Source: Geoglobus sp. UBA235 (GTDB lineage: Archaea; Halobacteriota; Archaeoglobi; Archaeoglobales; Archaeoglobaceae). From it: a stretch of DNA of 64,000 bases. The stretch covers positions 62,001 through 126,000 of the forward strand of contig DACG01000030.1 in NCBI GenBank assembly GCA_002494725.1, given 5' to 3'. The number at the start of each line of letters is the position of its first letter. The stretch's first letter is position 1. The notes under the pieces were generated by a model. That model was not told the origin of the DNA and did not search any database. It worked only from the letters and a program-made list of their open reading frames with translations. Below are positions 8,041 to 16,410 of this stretch, one piece after another. A program made the translations under genes and the position numbers.

Positions 8041-8054
8041 TTAAAATATTTTCT
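8041..8054 (-). promoter_or_regulatory. TATA box of the rpl1 operon
   Basis: Read on the minus strand this is GAAAATATTTTAAA, an archaeal TATA element. Transcription would begin near 8022, giving a leader of about 60 bases that contains the hairpin at 7972-8001. No other TATA-like run lies between it and rpl1. Confidence 0.5.
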
Positions 8055-8100
8055 CCGTATCTATCTGAATGCACTCTGTGTTATTCTTATGTAAAGAAAT

Positions 8101-8110
8101 ATTTAAAATT
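8101..8110 (+). promoter_or_regulatory. TATA box of the response regulator gene
   Basis: ATTTAAAATT at 8101-8110 is the best TATA-like element ahead of the TTG start at 8143. A transcript starting near 8130 would carry the GGTGAT ribosome site at 8134-8139. Confidence 0.4.
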
Positions 8111-8142
8111 AGAGCAGTGCAGATAAAATATAGGTGATTTGA

Positions 8143-8490
8143 TTGAAAACAGTCCTCATAGTCGATGATGAAACTGCAATAAGGGAATTGGTATCTATTA
8201 TGCTTTCCGGAAGATATAGAATAGTTACAGCGAAAAATGGGCGGGAGGCAATTGAGAAATTCAGGGTATTCAAGCCTGATTATGTGATTATGGATGTTAT
8301 GATGCCCTTAATGAATGGTATCGAAGCAATTAGGGAAATGAAGAGTATGGATGAGAATGTCAAGATAATAGCTCTAACAGCATACGCAGAAAAGAAAAGA
8401 AAGGAATTGATTGATGCTGGAGCATATGAGGTTATTGGGAAACCATTTAGAAGAAAGGATCTGATTTATGCTCTCCAAAAGGATAGGTAA
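8143..8490 (+). CDS. CheY-like response regulator receiver protein
   Basis: A 115-residue stand-alone receiver domain. Acidic pocket Asp8-Asp9, phosphoacceptor Asp51 in VIMDVMMP, Thr79 and Lys100 in GKPF are all present, so it should accept phosphate from a histidine kinase. There is no output domain, so it must act by binding a partner. The start is TTG, supported by GGTGAT nine bases upstream. No kinase gene is nearby; it stands alone, divergent from the ribosomal operon and convergent with the UPF0280 gene, whose stop lies three bases after its own. Confidence 0.9.
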   Translation: MKTVLIVDDETAIRELVSIMLSGRYRIVTAKNGREAIEKFRVFKPDYVIMDVMMPLMNGIEAIREMKSMDENVKIIALTAYAEKKRKELIDAGAYEVIGKPFRRKDLIYALQKDR

Positions 8491-8492
8491 TC

Positions 8493-9203
8493 TCAGGCTC
8501 TCGTTATGAGGTCAGGAGGAATTTTTACAGGACTGACCTTCGGGATGTTTCCCACAAAAACTATGATTCCGTCCTTTATCAGAACAAGACCTTCAATCCA
8601 TTTCCTGTATGCATTCCAGGAATCCTCTGCAAGATCCTCAAGTTCTTTCCTCGCGAAACCCTCTTTTACCATGTTGGCGATGGCAGTTGCAAGAGCATCG
8701 GCAACAGAGGGGTTTTTGGAGATAACAGTGACGGCATCTGCACTTCCAAAGCTCACTGAGTGTCCGTATCTACCGCTTGATGTGCACACACCTTTCACAG
8801 CCCCGTTGCTTTCGATCTCAATTCCAACAGCAATCTCGCTCCCCGAGTAAATGCCAACATCAATGTTTCCCGGAACTTTTATCACAACATCACCACCGTT
8901 ATCAATTGCTATGAATTCAGAGTCTGCAAACTCCACACCGTACCAAGCAACGGTTCCTGCCACAGCAGCCATAGGCCCAACACCCGCAATCTTGGAGGCG
9001 GTGCACATCCTTTCAATAACATCTCCAAAGCAATCAAGTGGTTCGTAGGAAATCAGAAAAAATGGATTTTTTGAGATGTACTCCTCAATTCTGCTCCTTG
9101 CATACATCATTCCACTGACTGCTTTTTTGAAGATGTTCTCGCTTTCAGCAAGAACAGTTGTAATTGTTTCTCTGTACCTAAATCCGAATCTCCTGTACCT
9201 CAT
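8493..9203 (-). CDS. UPF0280 (COG2122) sulfide assimilation protein
   Basis: A 236-residue member of UPF0280, with the GVGPMAAVAGTVAWYG and IAIDNGGDVVIK motifs that resemble ApbE-type flavin-transfer proteins. In Methanosarcina acetivorans the homologue (MA1715, COG2122) has been linked to efficient use of sulfide for making homocysteine and cysteine. ATG 9203 overlaps the ferredoxin stop as ATGA and is preferred to a start at 9233 that would reach 34 bases into that gene. It is the last of a three-gene set whose other members make homocysteine. Confidence 0.82.
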   Translation of the reverse strand: MRYRRFGFRYRETITTVLAESENIFKKAVSGMMYARSRIEEYISKNPFFLISYEPLDCFGDVIERMCTASKIAGVGPMAAVAGTVAWYGVEFADSEFIAIDNGGDVVIKVPGNIDVGIYSGSEIAVGIEIESNGAVKGVCTSSGRYGHSVSFGSADAVTVISKNPSVADALATAIANMVKEGFARKELEDLAEDSWNAYRKWIEGLVLIKDGIIVFVGNIPKVSPVKIPPDLITRA

Positions 9204-9583
9204 TCCTGCAGGCTCAGAGCATTTACAGGGCACACTTCAATGCAGATTCTGCATCTAACGCACTTCTCTGTTTCTGCAATAACTCTTTCACTCTCATCCT
9301 TTCTGAAGACGTTTACGGGACATACACTTATGCATGCCCCGCAATCAAGGCATGCCTCACCCTTCTCTATGGTACCGATGAGCTTTCTGACTCTGACACC
9401 ATGACTTTCAAATTTTGTAACCACTCTGTCAGCAAGCTCATCGTCAATCTCGACAACTATCCTGCCCTCCCTTGCTCCAACCTCTGCCTCGATGATGTTC
9501 ATCAGTACCCCCTCCTCAAGGGCAACACTGACAAGAACAGGCTTTTTAACAGCAGATGAGTCATAGATGAGCTCAACCATCAT
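9200..9583 (-). CDS. NIL-domain 4Fe-4S ferredoxin for homocysteine synthesis
   Basis: A 127-residue protein with an N-terminal NIL (ACT-like) domain and a C-terminal pair of [4Fe-4S] sites: Cys 78, 81, 84, 88 and Cys 108, 111, 114, 118, each ending in CPVN. The Methanosarcina counterpart (MA1822) works with the COG1900 protein to turn aspartate semialdehyde and sulfide into homocysteine, probably supplying electrons. ATG 9583 follows GAGGTGA placed across the stop of the upstream gene; ATG 9580 is equally in frame. The order COG1900, NIL-ferredoxin, UPF0280 puts all three in one operon. Confidence 0.87.
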   Translation of the reverse strand: MMVELIYDSSAVKKPVLVSVALEEGVLMNIIEAEVGAREGRIVVEIDDELADRVVTKFESHGVRVRKLIGTIEKGEACLDCGACISVCPVNVFRKDESERVIAETEKCVRCRICIEVCPVNALSLQE

Positions 9584-9588
9584 CTCAA

Positions 9589-11070
9589 TCACCTCGCAAG
9601 GAGTTTGCTCAGATCCTCTGAACTCACTATTCCTATAACCTCTCCCCTTGAGTTCACAACAGGAAGTGCTGAGATGTTGTTCACATCCATTTTCCTTGCT
9701 GCAATCTCTATTGGATCATCCGGGAATGCTGTTATTACCTTCCTTGTCATGATATCGCCAACAGTTTCAGCTCTTTTCATGGCAACAGCTCTTGCTATAT
9801 CCCAGCTGGTGACAATTCCCACAAGCCTTCCAGCACTGTCAACAACGGGAAGGTGGTTTATTCCATTTTCAATCAGCAATCTCGACGCATCGGCAATGGT
9901 TATCCCAGGGGATACGGTGATTGCAGGACTTGTCATAACACTCTTGACAACCTTGATATCTCTCTGCTTCATTGATCTGAATGTTTCCTTCGCTGGAATT
10001 CTCTCCGCAGGCATTGAAAGGAAGAATTTTCCACTTTCAATCATCTTTTTCAGTTCAGCAGCTATCTTTCCTGACATCCTGTAACTCGAAAGAGGAGATA
10101 CTCTGACATCTTCTCCATTTATCTCTACACTCCCGCTTCTGAGCTCGGCATAGGTTACATTTCTCAAAACAGGTCTATCTCTTCTGGGAACTCCAAAATC
10201 TATTATCACTGTCTCTATTTCTTCATCTCTCACTCCTGTGGCTTTTGCCATCTCTGCATCCAAGATGGGTATTGGAATGCCGATACCAACAAACATCGTC
10301 GTCCCATACCCCGGAAATGTGGCTGCTCTCATATACTCTGCATTCATCTCCTTGAGGTTACCTCTTACCATCAGGGTTCCAAAGGGTGGTGAGTGCTGAG
10401 TCCCCTCTCCTATAACATACCCAACAGCTCCTCCGAGAAATATTCTCGTTCCAATGCCTATGGTTCTGTACTCTGGATCGTTGTTAAGGGGAGAAAGCTC
10501 TCCAACTCCTGCATATGTAACATTTCCAAAGTTTGGAAGAAGAGTTCCCATGTATGTTCTAAGAATCCTCTCCGATGAGTTTGTTGCAGCTCTGTATCTC
10601 TGGTATGCATTTCTCGGATTTATCATGGTAGCCTGATTGACGTCATCCAGGCTGATTTCGGTCACTATTTCCTTTCTCGGGTAACAGTCTGTTCCGTATG
10701 CAATTGCCCTTAACTCAACCTCCTTTCCCCTGAGAAGGTCTTCGATGACATGTCCCCCTCCATATTCCATTCCAAGGGTTTCGGATAGCTGGGTAACTCC
10801 GAGGTACGCATCAACGGCAGCAACACCCGTGTAGGCTTCGACATCATTGAGCCACACTCTCTGCATTTTTATGGGAGGGTCGGAATGGCCAAAATTGAAG
10901 AACACGCCAGAAGAGCACATGGCACCAAACGTCCCTGTTGTGACAACATCAACCTCCTTTGCAGCTTTTTCAGGTCCAAGTTCTTCAACAATCTCCTTCA
11001 TCTCAATTGCTGTGACAACAGACACCGATCCATTCCTGATCTTTTCATTGATCTCGTCAACACTCTTCAC
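9589..11070 (-). CDS. Homocysteine biosynthesis protein (DUF39/COG1900) with CBS pair
   Basis: A 493-residue protein with a large DUF39 (HcyBio) domain and a CBS pair from about residue 376. The homologue in Methanosarcina (MA1821) is needed for making homocysteine from aspartate semialdehyde with sulfide. Conserved-looking cysteines are Cys52 in FGAMCSSG and Cys129 in GTDCYPR, likely to carry sulfur. The CBS pair may sense adenosyl compounds. The start is GTG 11070 with no ribosome site; a minus-strand TTTTTAAAAA run near 11084-11100 fits leaderless transcription beginning at about this codon. Confidence 0.88.
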   Translation of the reverse strand: MKSVDEINEKIRNGSVSVVTAIEMKEIVEELGPEKAAKEVDVVTTGTFGAMCSSGVFFNFGHSDPPIKMQRVWLNDVEAYTGVAAVDAYLGVTQLSETLGMEYGGGHVIEDLLRGKEVELRAIAYGTDCYPRKEIVTEISLDDVNQATMINPRNAYQRYRAATNSSERILRTYMGTLLPNFGNVTYAGVGELSPLNNDPEYRTIGIGTRIFLGGAVGYVIGEGTQHSPPFGTLMVRGNLKEMNAEYMRAATFPGYGTTMFVGIGIPIPILDAEMAKATGVRDEEIETVIIDFGVPRRDRPVLRNVTYAELRSGSVEINGEDVRVSPLSSYRMSGKIAAELKKMIESGKFFLSMPAERIPAKETFRSMKQRDIKVVKSVMTSPAITVSPGITIADASRLLIENGINHLPVVDSAGRLVGIVTSWDIARAVAMKRAETVGDIMTRKVITAFPDDPIEIAARKMDVNNISALPVVNSRGEVIGIVSSEDLSKLLAR

Positions 11071-11265
11071 AGGCTGTATGGAGTTTTTTAGTTTTTTAAA
11101 AATTTTGAATTATTTTAGCTGTAAAAATTACTAATATTAATATGAATCGAAAAATGGTTTTAACATAATTATTCGTTTAAATTTGACCGGAAATAAAAGC
11201 TTTCTTTCGGAAAAGTTAAATAATTGGCGATTTCACAATCTCTGACTTCGCTGAGAGGTGAAATC

Positions 11266-12840
11266 ATGAGGCTCGAATCGCATCCGATCGTTGATTTTAA
11301 GAGAGGTAAGGAGGTCACGATATACTTCAATGGTCAGCCAGTGAAGGCCTACGAAGGGGAAACAATTGCTGCAGCCCTTTATGCAGCAGGAGTCAGAGTT
11401 TTCAGCAGATCATTCAGATTTCACAGACCGAGGGGTTTCTTCTGTGCCATAGGAAAATGCAGTCAGTGCATGATGGAGGTTGATGGTGTGCCAAACATCA
11501 GGACCTGCAAGGTCTATGTCAGAGACGGAATGCAGATAAGAACTCAGAACGCAAAGCCTGATGCTGAGAATGATTACTTTGCGATTATCGACAAGCTTAT
11601 TGACAGGTTTTTCCCCCATGGTTCCCATTACAAGAAGTTCAACAGCCCGAGACTACTGAGGGAGTTCATGACAAAGCAGATGAGAAAGATGGCAGGGTTT
11701 GGAAATGTACCAAGAAATGTTCCGGATGTGAACACGGAGTATGAAGTTATGGAGGCTGATGTGGCTGTTATAGGCGGTGGTCCGGGAGGCCTGAGTGCAG
11801 CAATCCATGCTGCAAAATACGGTGCAAAGGTTGTTCTGCTTGATGAAAACAATTATCTTGGAGGTCAGCTGATAAAGCAGACCCACAGGTTCTTTGGCAG
11901 TGGAAGGCATAAAGCAGGTACAAGAGGGATAAGGATCGCAGAGATACTTGAGGAGGAGCTGATGCAGTACGACAATGTTGACATAAGAAAGGAGACAAAG
12001 GTTTTTGGAATTTACGGAATGGATGTTGCTGGGGTTCAGAACAACTCAAAGCTTCTCAGGGTAAAGGCGAGAAAGATTGTCATAGCTACAGGAGCCTATG
12101 AGAGGACGCTTATATTCGAGAACAATGATCTGCCCGGAGTTTACGGGGCAGGGGGAGTTCAGACCCTTATGAATGTTTTTGGAATAAAGCCCGGAAATAA
12201 AGGGCTTATTGTGGGTTCCGGCAATGTTGGTCTCATTCTCACGTATCAGCTTTTGCAGGCTGGTGTTGATGTTGCAGCAATTGTTGAGGCAATGCCGAGA
12301 ATTGGCGGGTATTTCGTTCATGCTGCAAAGGTCAGGAGGCTTGGTGTGCCCATTTACACAAGGCACACAATTGTAAAGGCTTTTGGAGAGAAGAAGGTTG
12401 AGGGGGCTGTTATTGCTCAGCTTGACGAGAGATGGAATGTCGTGGAGGGAAGTGAAAGAGAGATCGAGTGTGACTTCATCTGTGTTGCTGTTGGTCTCTC
12501 TCCGGCCCATGAACTGCTGTATCATGTTGGGGCTGAGATGAAATTTGTACCTGAACTTGGAGGAATGGTTCCTTTAAGAACGAGATTCAATGAGACGAGC
12601 GTTAAGGGAGTGTACGTGGCTGGGGATGTTGCGGGGATAGAGGAGGCTACCGCTGCAATTATGGAGGGGAGGATTGCAGGAATTCATTCAGCAATAACTC
12701 TGGGATACGGAGGAGATGAGGCGAAGAAGGAGCTTGATGAAGCTGTAAAAGACCTTGAAGAGTTCAGAGCTGGACCTTTCGGAGAGAGAATTGTCTGCGG
12801 ACTTGAAAAGTGCGTTCTTGAAAGTGAGGTGATGCTATGA
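11266..12840 (+). CDS. Amino-acid dehydrogenase complex, fused 2Fe-2S/FAD alpha subunit
   Basis: A 524-residue fusion of an N-terminal [2Fe-2S] domain like HcnA (Cys 60, 65, 68, 81) and a pyridine-nucleotide-disulfide-type flavoprotein like HcnB (GGGPGG at 170-175, second GSGNVG near 330). Such subunits occur in dye-linked L-proline dehydrogenases of Thermococcales, hydrogen cyanide synthase and opine oxidases, passing electrons from an amine-oxidising flavoprotein. ATG 11266 follows GAGAGGTGA; a TATA-like TTAAATA near 11216 supports a leader starting near 11245. The substrate is not shown by the sequence; proline, sarcosine or a related amino acid is likely. Confidence 0.82.
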   Translation: MRLESHPIVDFKRGKEVTIYFNGQPVKAYEGETIAAALYAAGVRVFSRSFRFHRPRGFFCAIGKCSQCMMEVDGVPNIRTCKVYVRDGMQIRTQNAKPDAENDYFAIIDKLIDRFFPHGSHYKKFNSPRLLREFMTKQMRKMAGFGNVPRNVPDVNTEYEVMEADVAVIGGGPGGLSAAIHAAKYGAKVVLLDENNYLGGQLIKQTHRFFGSGRHKAGTRGIRIAEILEEELMQYDNVDIRKETKVFGIYGMDVAGVQNNSKLLRVKARKIVIATGAYERTLIFENNDLPGVYGAGGVQTLMNVFGIKPGNKGLIVGSGNVGLILTYQLLQAGVDVAAIVEAMPRIGGYFVHAAKVRRLGVPIYTRHTIVKAFGEKKVEGAVIAQLDERWNVVEGSEREIECDFICVAVGLSPAHELLYHVGAEMKFVPELGGMVPLRTRFNETSVKGVYVAGDVAGIEEATAAIMEGRIAGIHSAITLGYGGDEAKKELDEAVKDLEEFRAGPFGERIVCGLEKCVLESEVML

Positions 12841-13316
12841 AATACCTTGAAAGAGGGTACCTTGAGAAGGACGAACTCCCTTCTCTGCCTCCAGCTGAAA
12901 GAATAGAATCAAAGAAGCCCGTTGTTTACATCGAATGTCCTCAGCCAATTCCATGCTCGCCATGTTATGAGTCATGCAGATTTGATGCGATAAAAATGGA
13001 CAACATAAATGATCCACCTGAGGTTGATTACGAGAAGTGCACCGGATGCATGGCGTGTCTCAGGGTTTGTCCTGGGCTGGCAATATTTCTGGTTCACATA
13101 AAGGACGGGAAGGGGTACGTAACTCTTCAGTATGAGTTTCTTCCCTGGCTTGAAAAGGGAGACAAGGTCAGGCTTTACAACAGAAAGGGGGATCACATTG
13201 GAGAGGGAGTGATAACCTGGGCACTGAAGCCTGAGAGAAACGACAGAACCCAGCTTGTGACGGTTGAGGTTGATAAAGATCTTATTTTTGAGGTCAGAGC
13301 AGTTAGGAAGGGGTGA
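12837..13316 (+). CDS. Amino-acid dehydrogenase complex, 4Fe-4S subunit
   Basis: A 159-residue electron-transfer subunit with two ferredoxin-like cysteine sets, Cys 34, 40, 43, 47 and Cys 68, 71, 74, 78 (CTGCMACLRVCPG). Beyond about residue 85 is a beta-rich domain with no cysteine. The first set is spaced irregularly (C-x5-C-x2-C-x3-C), so one cluster may be unusual. The ATGA overlap with the alpha gene shows coupled translation. It fits the ferredoxin-like small subunit of archaeal dye-linked amino-acid dehydrogenases. Confidence 0.8.
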   Translation: MKYLERGYLEKDELPSLPPAERIESKKPVVYIECPQPIPCSPCYESCRFDAIKMDNINDPPEVDYEKCTGCMACLRVCPGLAIFLVHIKDGKGYVTLQYEFLPWLEKGDKVRLYNRKGDHIGEGVITWALKPERNDRTQLVTVEVDKDLIFEVRAVRKG

Positions 13317-13321
13317 ATTCA

Positions 13322-13597
13322 ATGGTTAAGGGTAGAAAGATCGTTTGCAGATGCGAGGATCTGACAGAGGGTGAAATAATTCATGCAATAGAGGAAGGGT
13401 ACAATGACCTTGAAAGCCTGAAAAGATACACGGGAGCAACAACCGGAGCATGTCAGGGTAAAGGCTGTCTGATGCACATAATCAGAATTCTGTCTCAGAA
13501 AACAGGTAAGAGTCCTGATGAAATCGGTGTAACCACCCAGAGACCTCCTGTCAATCCTGTCCCGCTGTACATTCTGTCTGAGGGTGATGTGGAATGA
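13322..13597 (+). CDS. Amino-acid dehydrogenase complex, BFD-like 2Fe-2S subunit
   Basis: A 91-residue protein with the bacterioferritin-associated ferredoxin pattern: Cys9 and Cys11 (VCRCED) followed by Cys44 and Cys49 (TGACQGKGC), expected to hold a [2Fe-2S] cluster. In bacterial amine oxidoreductases this domain is often fused to the FAD subunit; here it is a separate gene. ATG 13322 is preferred over GTG 13313 because GGGGTGA lies just upstream. Its end overlaps the next gene by four bases. Confidence 0.82.
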   Translation: MVKGRKIVCRCEDLTEGEIIHAIEEGYNDLESLKRYTGATTGACQGKGCLMHIIRILSQKTGKSPDEIGVTTQRPPVNPVPLYILSEGDVE

Positions 13598-14676
13598 AAG
13601 TTGCCATAATCGGAGCAGGAGTTATGGGACTGTCAACAGCATACTACCTCTCAAAATCCGGAATTGACGTAACGGTTTTTGAGCAGAAGTATCTCCTTTA
13701 TGGAGCAAGCGGAAGAAACTCAGGAGGAATTACTCCGATGATAGACAGAGAGGAGCTGATACCATTTGCACTTGAAAGCATGAAGCTTTACGACACCCTT
13801 CCGTCAGAGGTTGATTTCAACTTTCTTCTAAGAAAAGAAGGTTATGTGAAGCTTGCTTCAAGCGAAAGGGATGCAGAGACTCTCAAAGAGGAGGTCTGGA
13901 TGCAGAACAGGTTTGGTGTGAGCTCAAGAATAATGACCCCTGAAGATGTCAGGGACTTCATTCCGGATTTCAATCCGGATTCCGCGGTTCTCGCATCCTA
14001 CTGCAGGGAATCAGGAGTGATATTCCCATGGCCTGTTGTATGGGGTCTTGCAAAGGGATGCAGAAAGCATGGTGCAGAAATCAAAACTCAAAGCAGAGTT
14101 GAAAGAATAGAAACGAATGGAAGCAAGCTGATCGTTTATTCCAATGGAGAGAAATACCGGTTTGATTTTGTTGTGAACTCTGCTGGTGCATGGAGCAATG
14201 AGATAAGTAAAATGGTTGGTATTGAGCTCAGCAACAGGATAATAAAGGAGGAAGTTTGTGTCACGGAAAGCATAAAGCCCTACATAAATCCATACATATA
14301 CGACATATCATCAGGAGTCTATGTTACCCAGACTGCGAGAGGAGAGATTATTGGCGGAATAACCGGCATGGAGGTTGATAAAATAGATACCTCAAGCACC
14401 ATTGAATTTGCCATAAGGTATGCAAAAAGGGTTGTTCAGATAATTCCAAAGCTCAAGGGGCTGGCAATGCTCAGACAGTGGGCAGGAGTTTATGATGAAG
14501 GCAGGGATGGGCTTCCTGTGATTGGATTCACTGAGGTTGAGGGGTTTGTTCAGGCAAACGGACTCGGAAAGCACAGGGGGATGGTGATTGCTCCGGCTCT
14601 TGGGAAAGAGCTTGCAAGATTAATTGAAAAAGGAGAGAATCCATCAATCAAAAAATTCAACCCAGAAAGACTTTAG
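13594..14676 (+). CDS. Amino-acid dehydrogenase complex, FAD-dependent catalytic beta subunit
   Basis: A 360-residue D-amino-acid-oxidase-fold flavoprotein (DAO family). The nucleotide-binding start IGAGVMGLSTAYYLSKSG and the late GLPVIGFTEVEGFVQANGLGKHRG segment mark the FAD sites. This is the subunit that oxidises the amine, giving an imine, and hands electrons to the iron-sulfur subunits encoded upstream. It is similar to HcnC, sarcosine oxidase and proline dehydrogenase beta subunits; the exact substrate cannot be told. The four overlapping genes surely form one complex. Confidence 0.85.
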   Translation: MKVAIIGAGVMGLSTAYYLSKSGIDVTVFEQKYLLYGASGRNSGGITPMIDREELIPFALESMKLYDTLPSEVDFNFLLRKEGYVKLASSERDAETLKEEVWMQNRFGVSSRIMTPEDVRDFIPDFNPDSAVLASYCRESGVIFPWPVVWGLAKGCRKHGAEIKTQSRVERIETNGSKLIVYSNGEKYRFDFVVNSAGAWSNEISKMVGIELSNRIIKEEVCVTESIKPYINPYIYDISSGVYVTQTARGEIIGGITGMEVDKIDTSSTIEFAIRYAKRVVQIIPKLKGLAMLRQWAGVYDEGRDGLPVIGFTEVEGFVQANGLGKHRGMVIAPALGKELARLIEKGENPSIKKFNPERL

Positions 14677-14677
14677 C

Positions 14678-14869
14678 CTACTTTCTCTTTTTTCGAATTA
14701 CTTCCTCAAGCCTTCTTCCGATTGGCTCTTCATGAGTGTAGGGGCACATGAGGTAGTGGTCAACGGCCTTTGCCAGAGCATCCTTCGTTGCAAGCTCTCC
14801 CGTTTTTCTTTTCAGCTCCTCAAGCACTTCCTCCGGCAACACGGTCTGGGCATGAATAATTTTCACCAT
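14678..14869 (-). CDS. Small DUF5371-like protein
   Basis: A 63-residue protein beginning VKIIHAQTVLPEEVLEELK, followed by TKDALAKAVDHYL and a basic tail. It looks like DUF5371, a small archaeal family of unknown function; the helical layout is reminiscent of ribbon-helix-helix regulators, but I cannot confirm a DNA-binding role. A minus-strand CTTATATAC at about 14903-14912 and GGTGAG near the start provide a promoter and ribosome site. It is convergent with the dehydrogenase operon, with one base between the stops. Confidence 0.6.
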   Translation of the reverse strand: MVKIIHAQTVLPEEVLEELKRKTGELATKDALAKAVDHYLMCPYTHEEPIGRRLEEVIRKKRK

Positions 14870-14979
14870 TATGACTCACCTGATGATGATTATGTTAATA
14901 GTTGTATATAAGTTTTTTGAAACCCCAGCCGAAATATCTGACAAACCTTAAATATTTTGACGTTATTAGTTTTTCTGCA

Positions 14980-16410
14980 ATGGCTGACCAGAGTAATGGA
15001 AATTACGACTATGTGATTCTTGGATGTGGTAGTCTTGGCTCGTCAATTGTCAAGGATCTTACTGCCGCCGGAAAAAAGGTTCTTGCAATTGATATAAATC
15101 CTGAAAAGGTTGAGGTTCTCAAGGATCAGGAAATTGACGCTGTTGTTGGGGACATCACTGACAGAAAAACCTTCTCATCCATCAATTTTAACGATGTGAC
15201 CGGTGTTCTGATCCTGACATCCGATGATGACGTGAACAGAAAGGTTGCTGAAATGATCAGAAAGCAGAATTCTGAAGTGCTGATTGTTACGAGAGCATCA
15301 TCGACAAAGCAGAAGGAGGAACTTGAAGAAATAGGGGTTGACCTTGTCATAACGCCAATTGAGTGCATGAAAACCCACCTCATTTCAGGGTTGAAAAGGG
15401 CCGAATCCATAAGAAAGCTGAAACTGCTTAAAAGCGTTATAAGGTCAACCAATGGCAGACTTGGAATTTTCACACACGACAATCCTGATCCGGATTCAAT
15501 TTCCTCTGCTCTTGCGCTGAAAGAAATAGCCAAACACTTTGGAGTTGATGCGGACATTCTCTACTTCGGAGAGATACAGCACCAGCAGAACAAGGCCATG
15601 GTCAATCTTCTCGGGATAGATATGGTAAAGGCAGATGAGGCAAATCTCAGCAGCTATTCAAAATTTGCACTTGTTGATTCTGCTGGACCCGGAGTGAACA
15701 ACACAATACCAGAGAATCTGAACATAAGCATTGTAATCGATCACCATCCTGCTGAAGAGGTCAATGCAGAGTTTGTTGATGTGAGGGGTGATGTTGGGGC
15801 AACTGCCACAATTCTCACTCTGTATCTGCAGGAACTGAAGGTTGTTCCAACAAAATCACTTGCAACTGCACTTTTCTTTGGAATCCAGACTGAAACTGAG
15901 GAATTCAGGAAAAATGCAAGAACAAACGATTTTCTCGCCTCAGCTTACCTTTACCCCTTTGTTGACAATGAGCTCCTTGAGAAGATGGAAGGTCCGGCTT
16001 TATCTACCGAAACTCTTGATGTTCTTGGAACAGCCATCAAAAACAGAGAGACATTCTCATCATTTCTGCTATCATTTGCAGGATTCATAACCGACAAGGA
16101 CACGCTTCCTCAGGCAGCTGACTTCCTTCTGAAGCTTGAGGGAATTTCAACAGTTCTTGTATTTGGAATTCTGAAGGATAACGTTTATCTTTCAGCGAGA
16201 AATACAGATGTCAGAATAAACATAGGCGAAGTGCTGAGAAGGGCGTTCAGGGATGTTGGGAGTGCTGGTGGACACGCACATGCTGCGGGAGGAAAAATCC
16301 CCCTGGGAATATTTGGAGATGTTTCTGACAGAGATGTGCTTGGAAAGCTCGTGACACAGGCAGTGAAAAAAAGATTTCTGAGTGCCCTTGGAATCGAGAC
16401 TGAGGACTGA
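14980..16410 (+). CDS. TrkA-N/DHH-DHHA1 fusion phosphoesterase
   Basis: A 476-residue fusion. Residues 8-140 are a Rossmann TrkA-N (RCK) domain with GCGSLG (15-20), which binds NAD(H) or nucleotides in potassium transport regulators. Residues 160-470 are a DHH phosphoesterase with HDNPDPDS (166-173), IDHHP (253-257) and a DHHA1 domain ending in GGHAHAAGG (about 430-438). Relatives of the second part cleave oligoribonucleotides, pAp or cyclic di-AMP breakdown products. ATG 14980 lies about 27 bases after TTAAATATTT (14948-14957), so the mRNA is probably leaderless; an upstream ATG at 14902 is rejected. Confidence 0.85.
   Translation: MADQSNGNYDYVILGCGSLGSSIVKDLTAAGKKVLAIDINPEKVEVLKDQEIDAVVGDITDRKTFSSINFNDVTGVLILTSDDDVNRKVAEMIRKQNSEVLIVTRASSTKQKEELEEIGVDLVITPIECMKTHLISGLKRAESIRKLKLLKSVIRSTNGRLGIFTHDNPDPDSISSALALKEIAKHFGVDADILYFGEIQHQQNKAMVNLLGIDMVKADEANLSSYSKFALVDSAGPGVNNTIPENLNISIVIDHHPAEEVNAEFVDVRGDVGATATILTLYLQELKVVPTKSLATALFFGIQTETEEFRKNARTNDFLASAYLYPFVDNELLEKMEGPALSTETLDVLGTAIKNRETFSSFLLSFAGFITDKDTLPQAADFLLKLEGISTVLVFGILKDNVYLSARNTDVRINIGEVLRRAFRDVGSAGGHAHAAGGKIPLGIFGDVSDRDVLGKLVTQAVKKRFLSALGIETED

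Noticed and set aside
12046..12525. A 159-codon minus-strand frame
   Set aside because: Antisense to the FAD alpha subunit with no promoter or recognisable motifs.
14884..14940. ATGATGA...CTGA as a C/D box guide RNA
   Set aside because: Internal C' and D' boxes are missing and the terminal stem does not pair; the region is explained by two divergent promoters.
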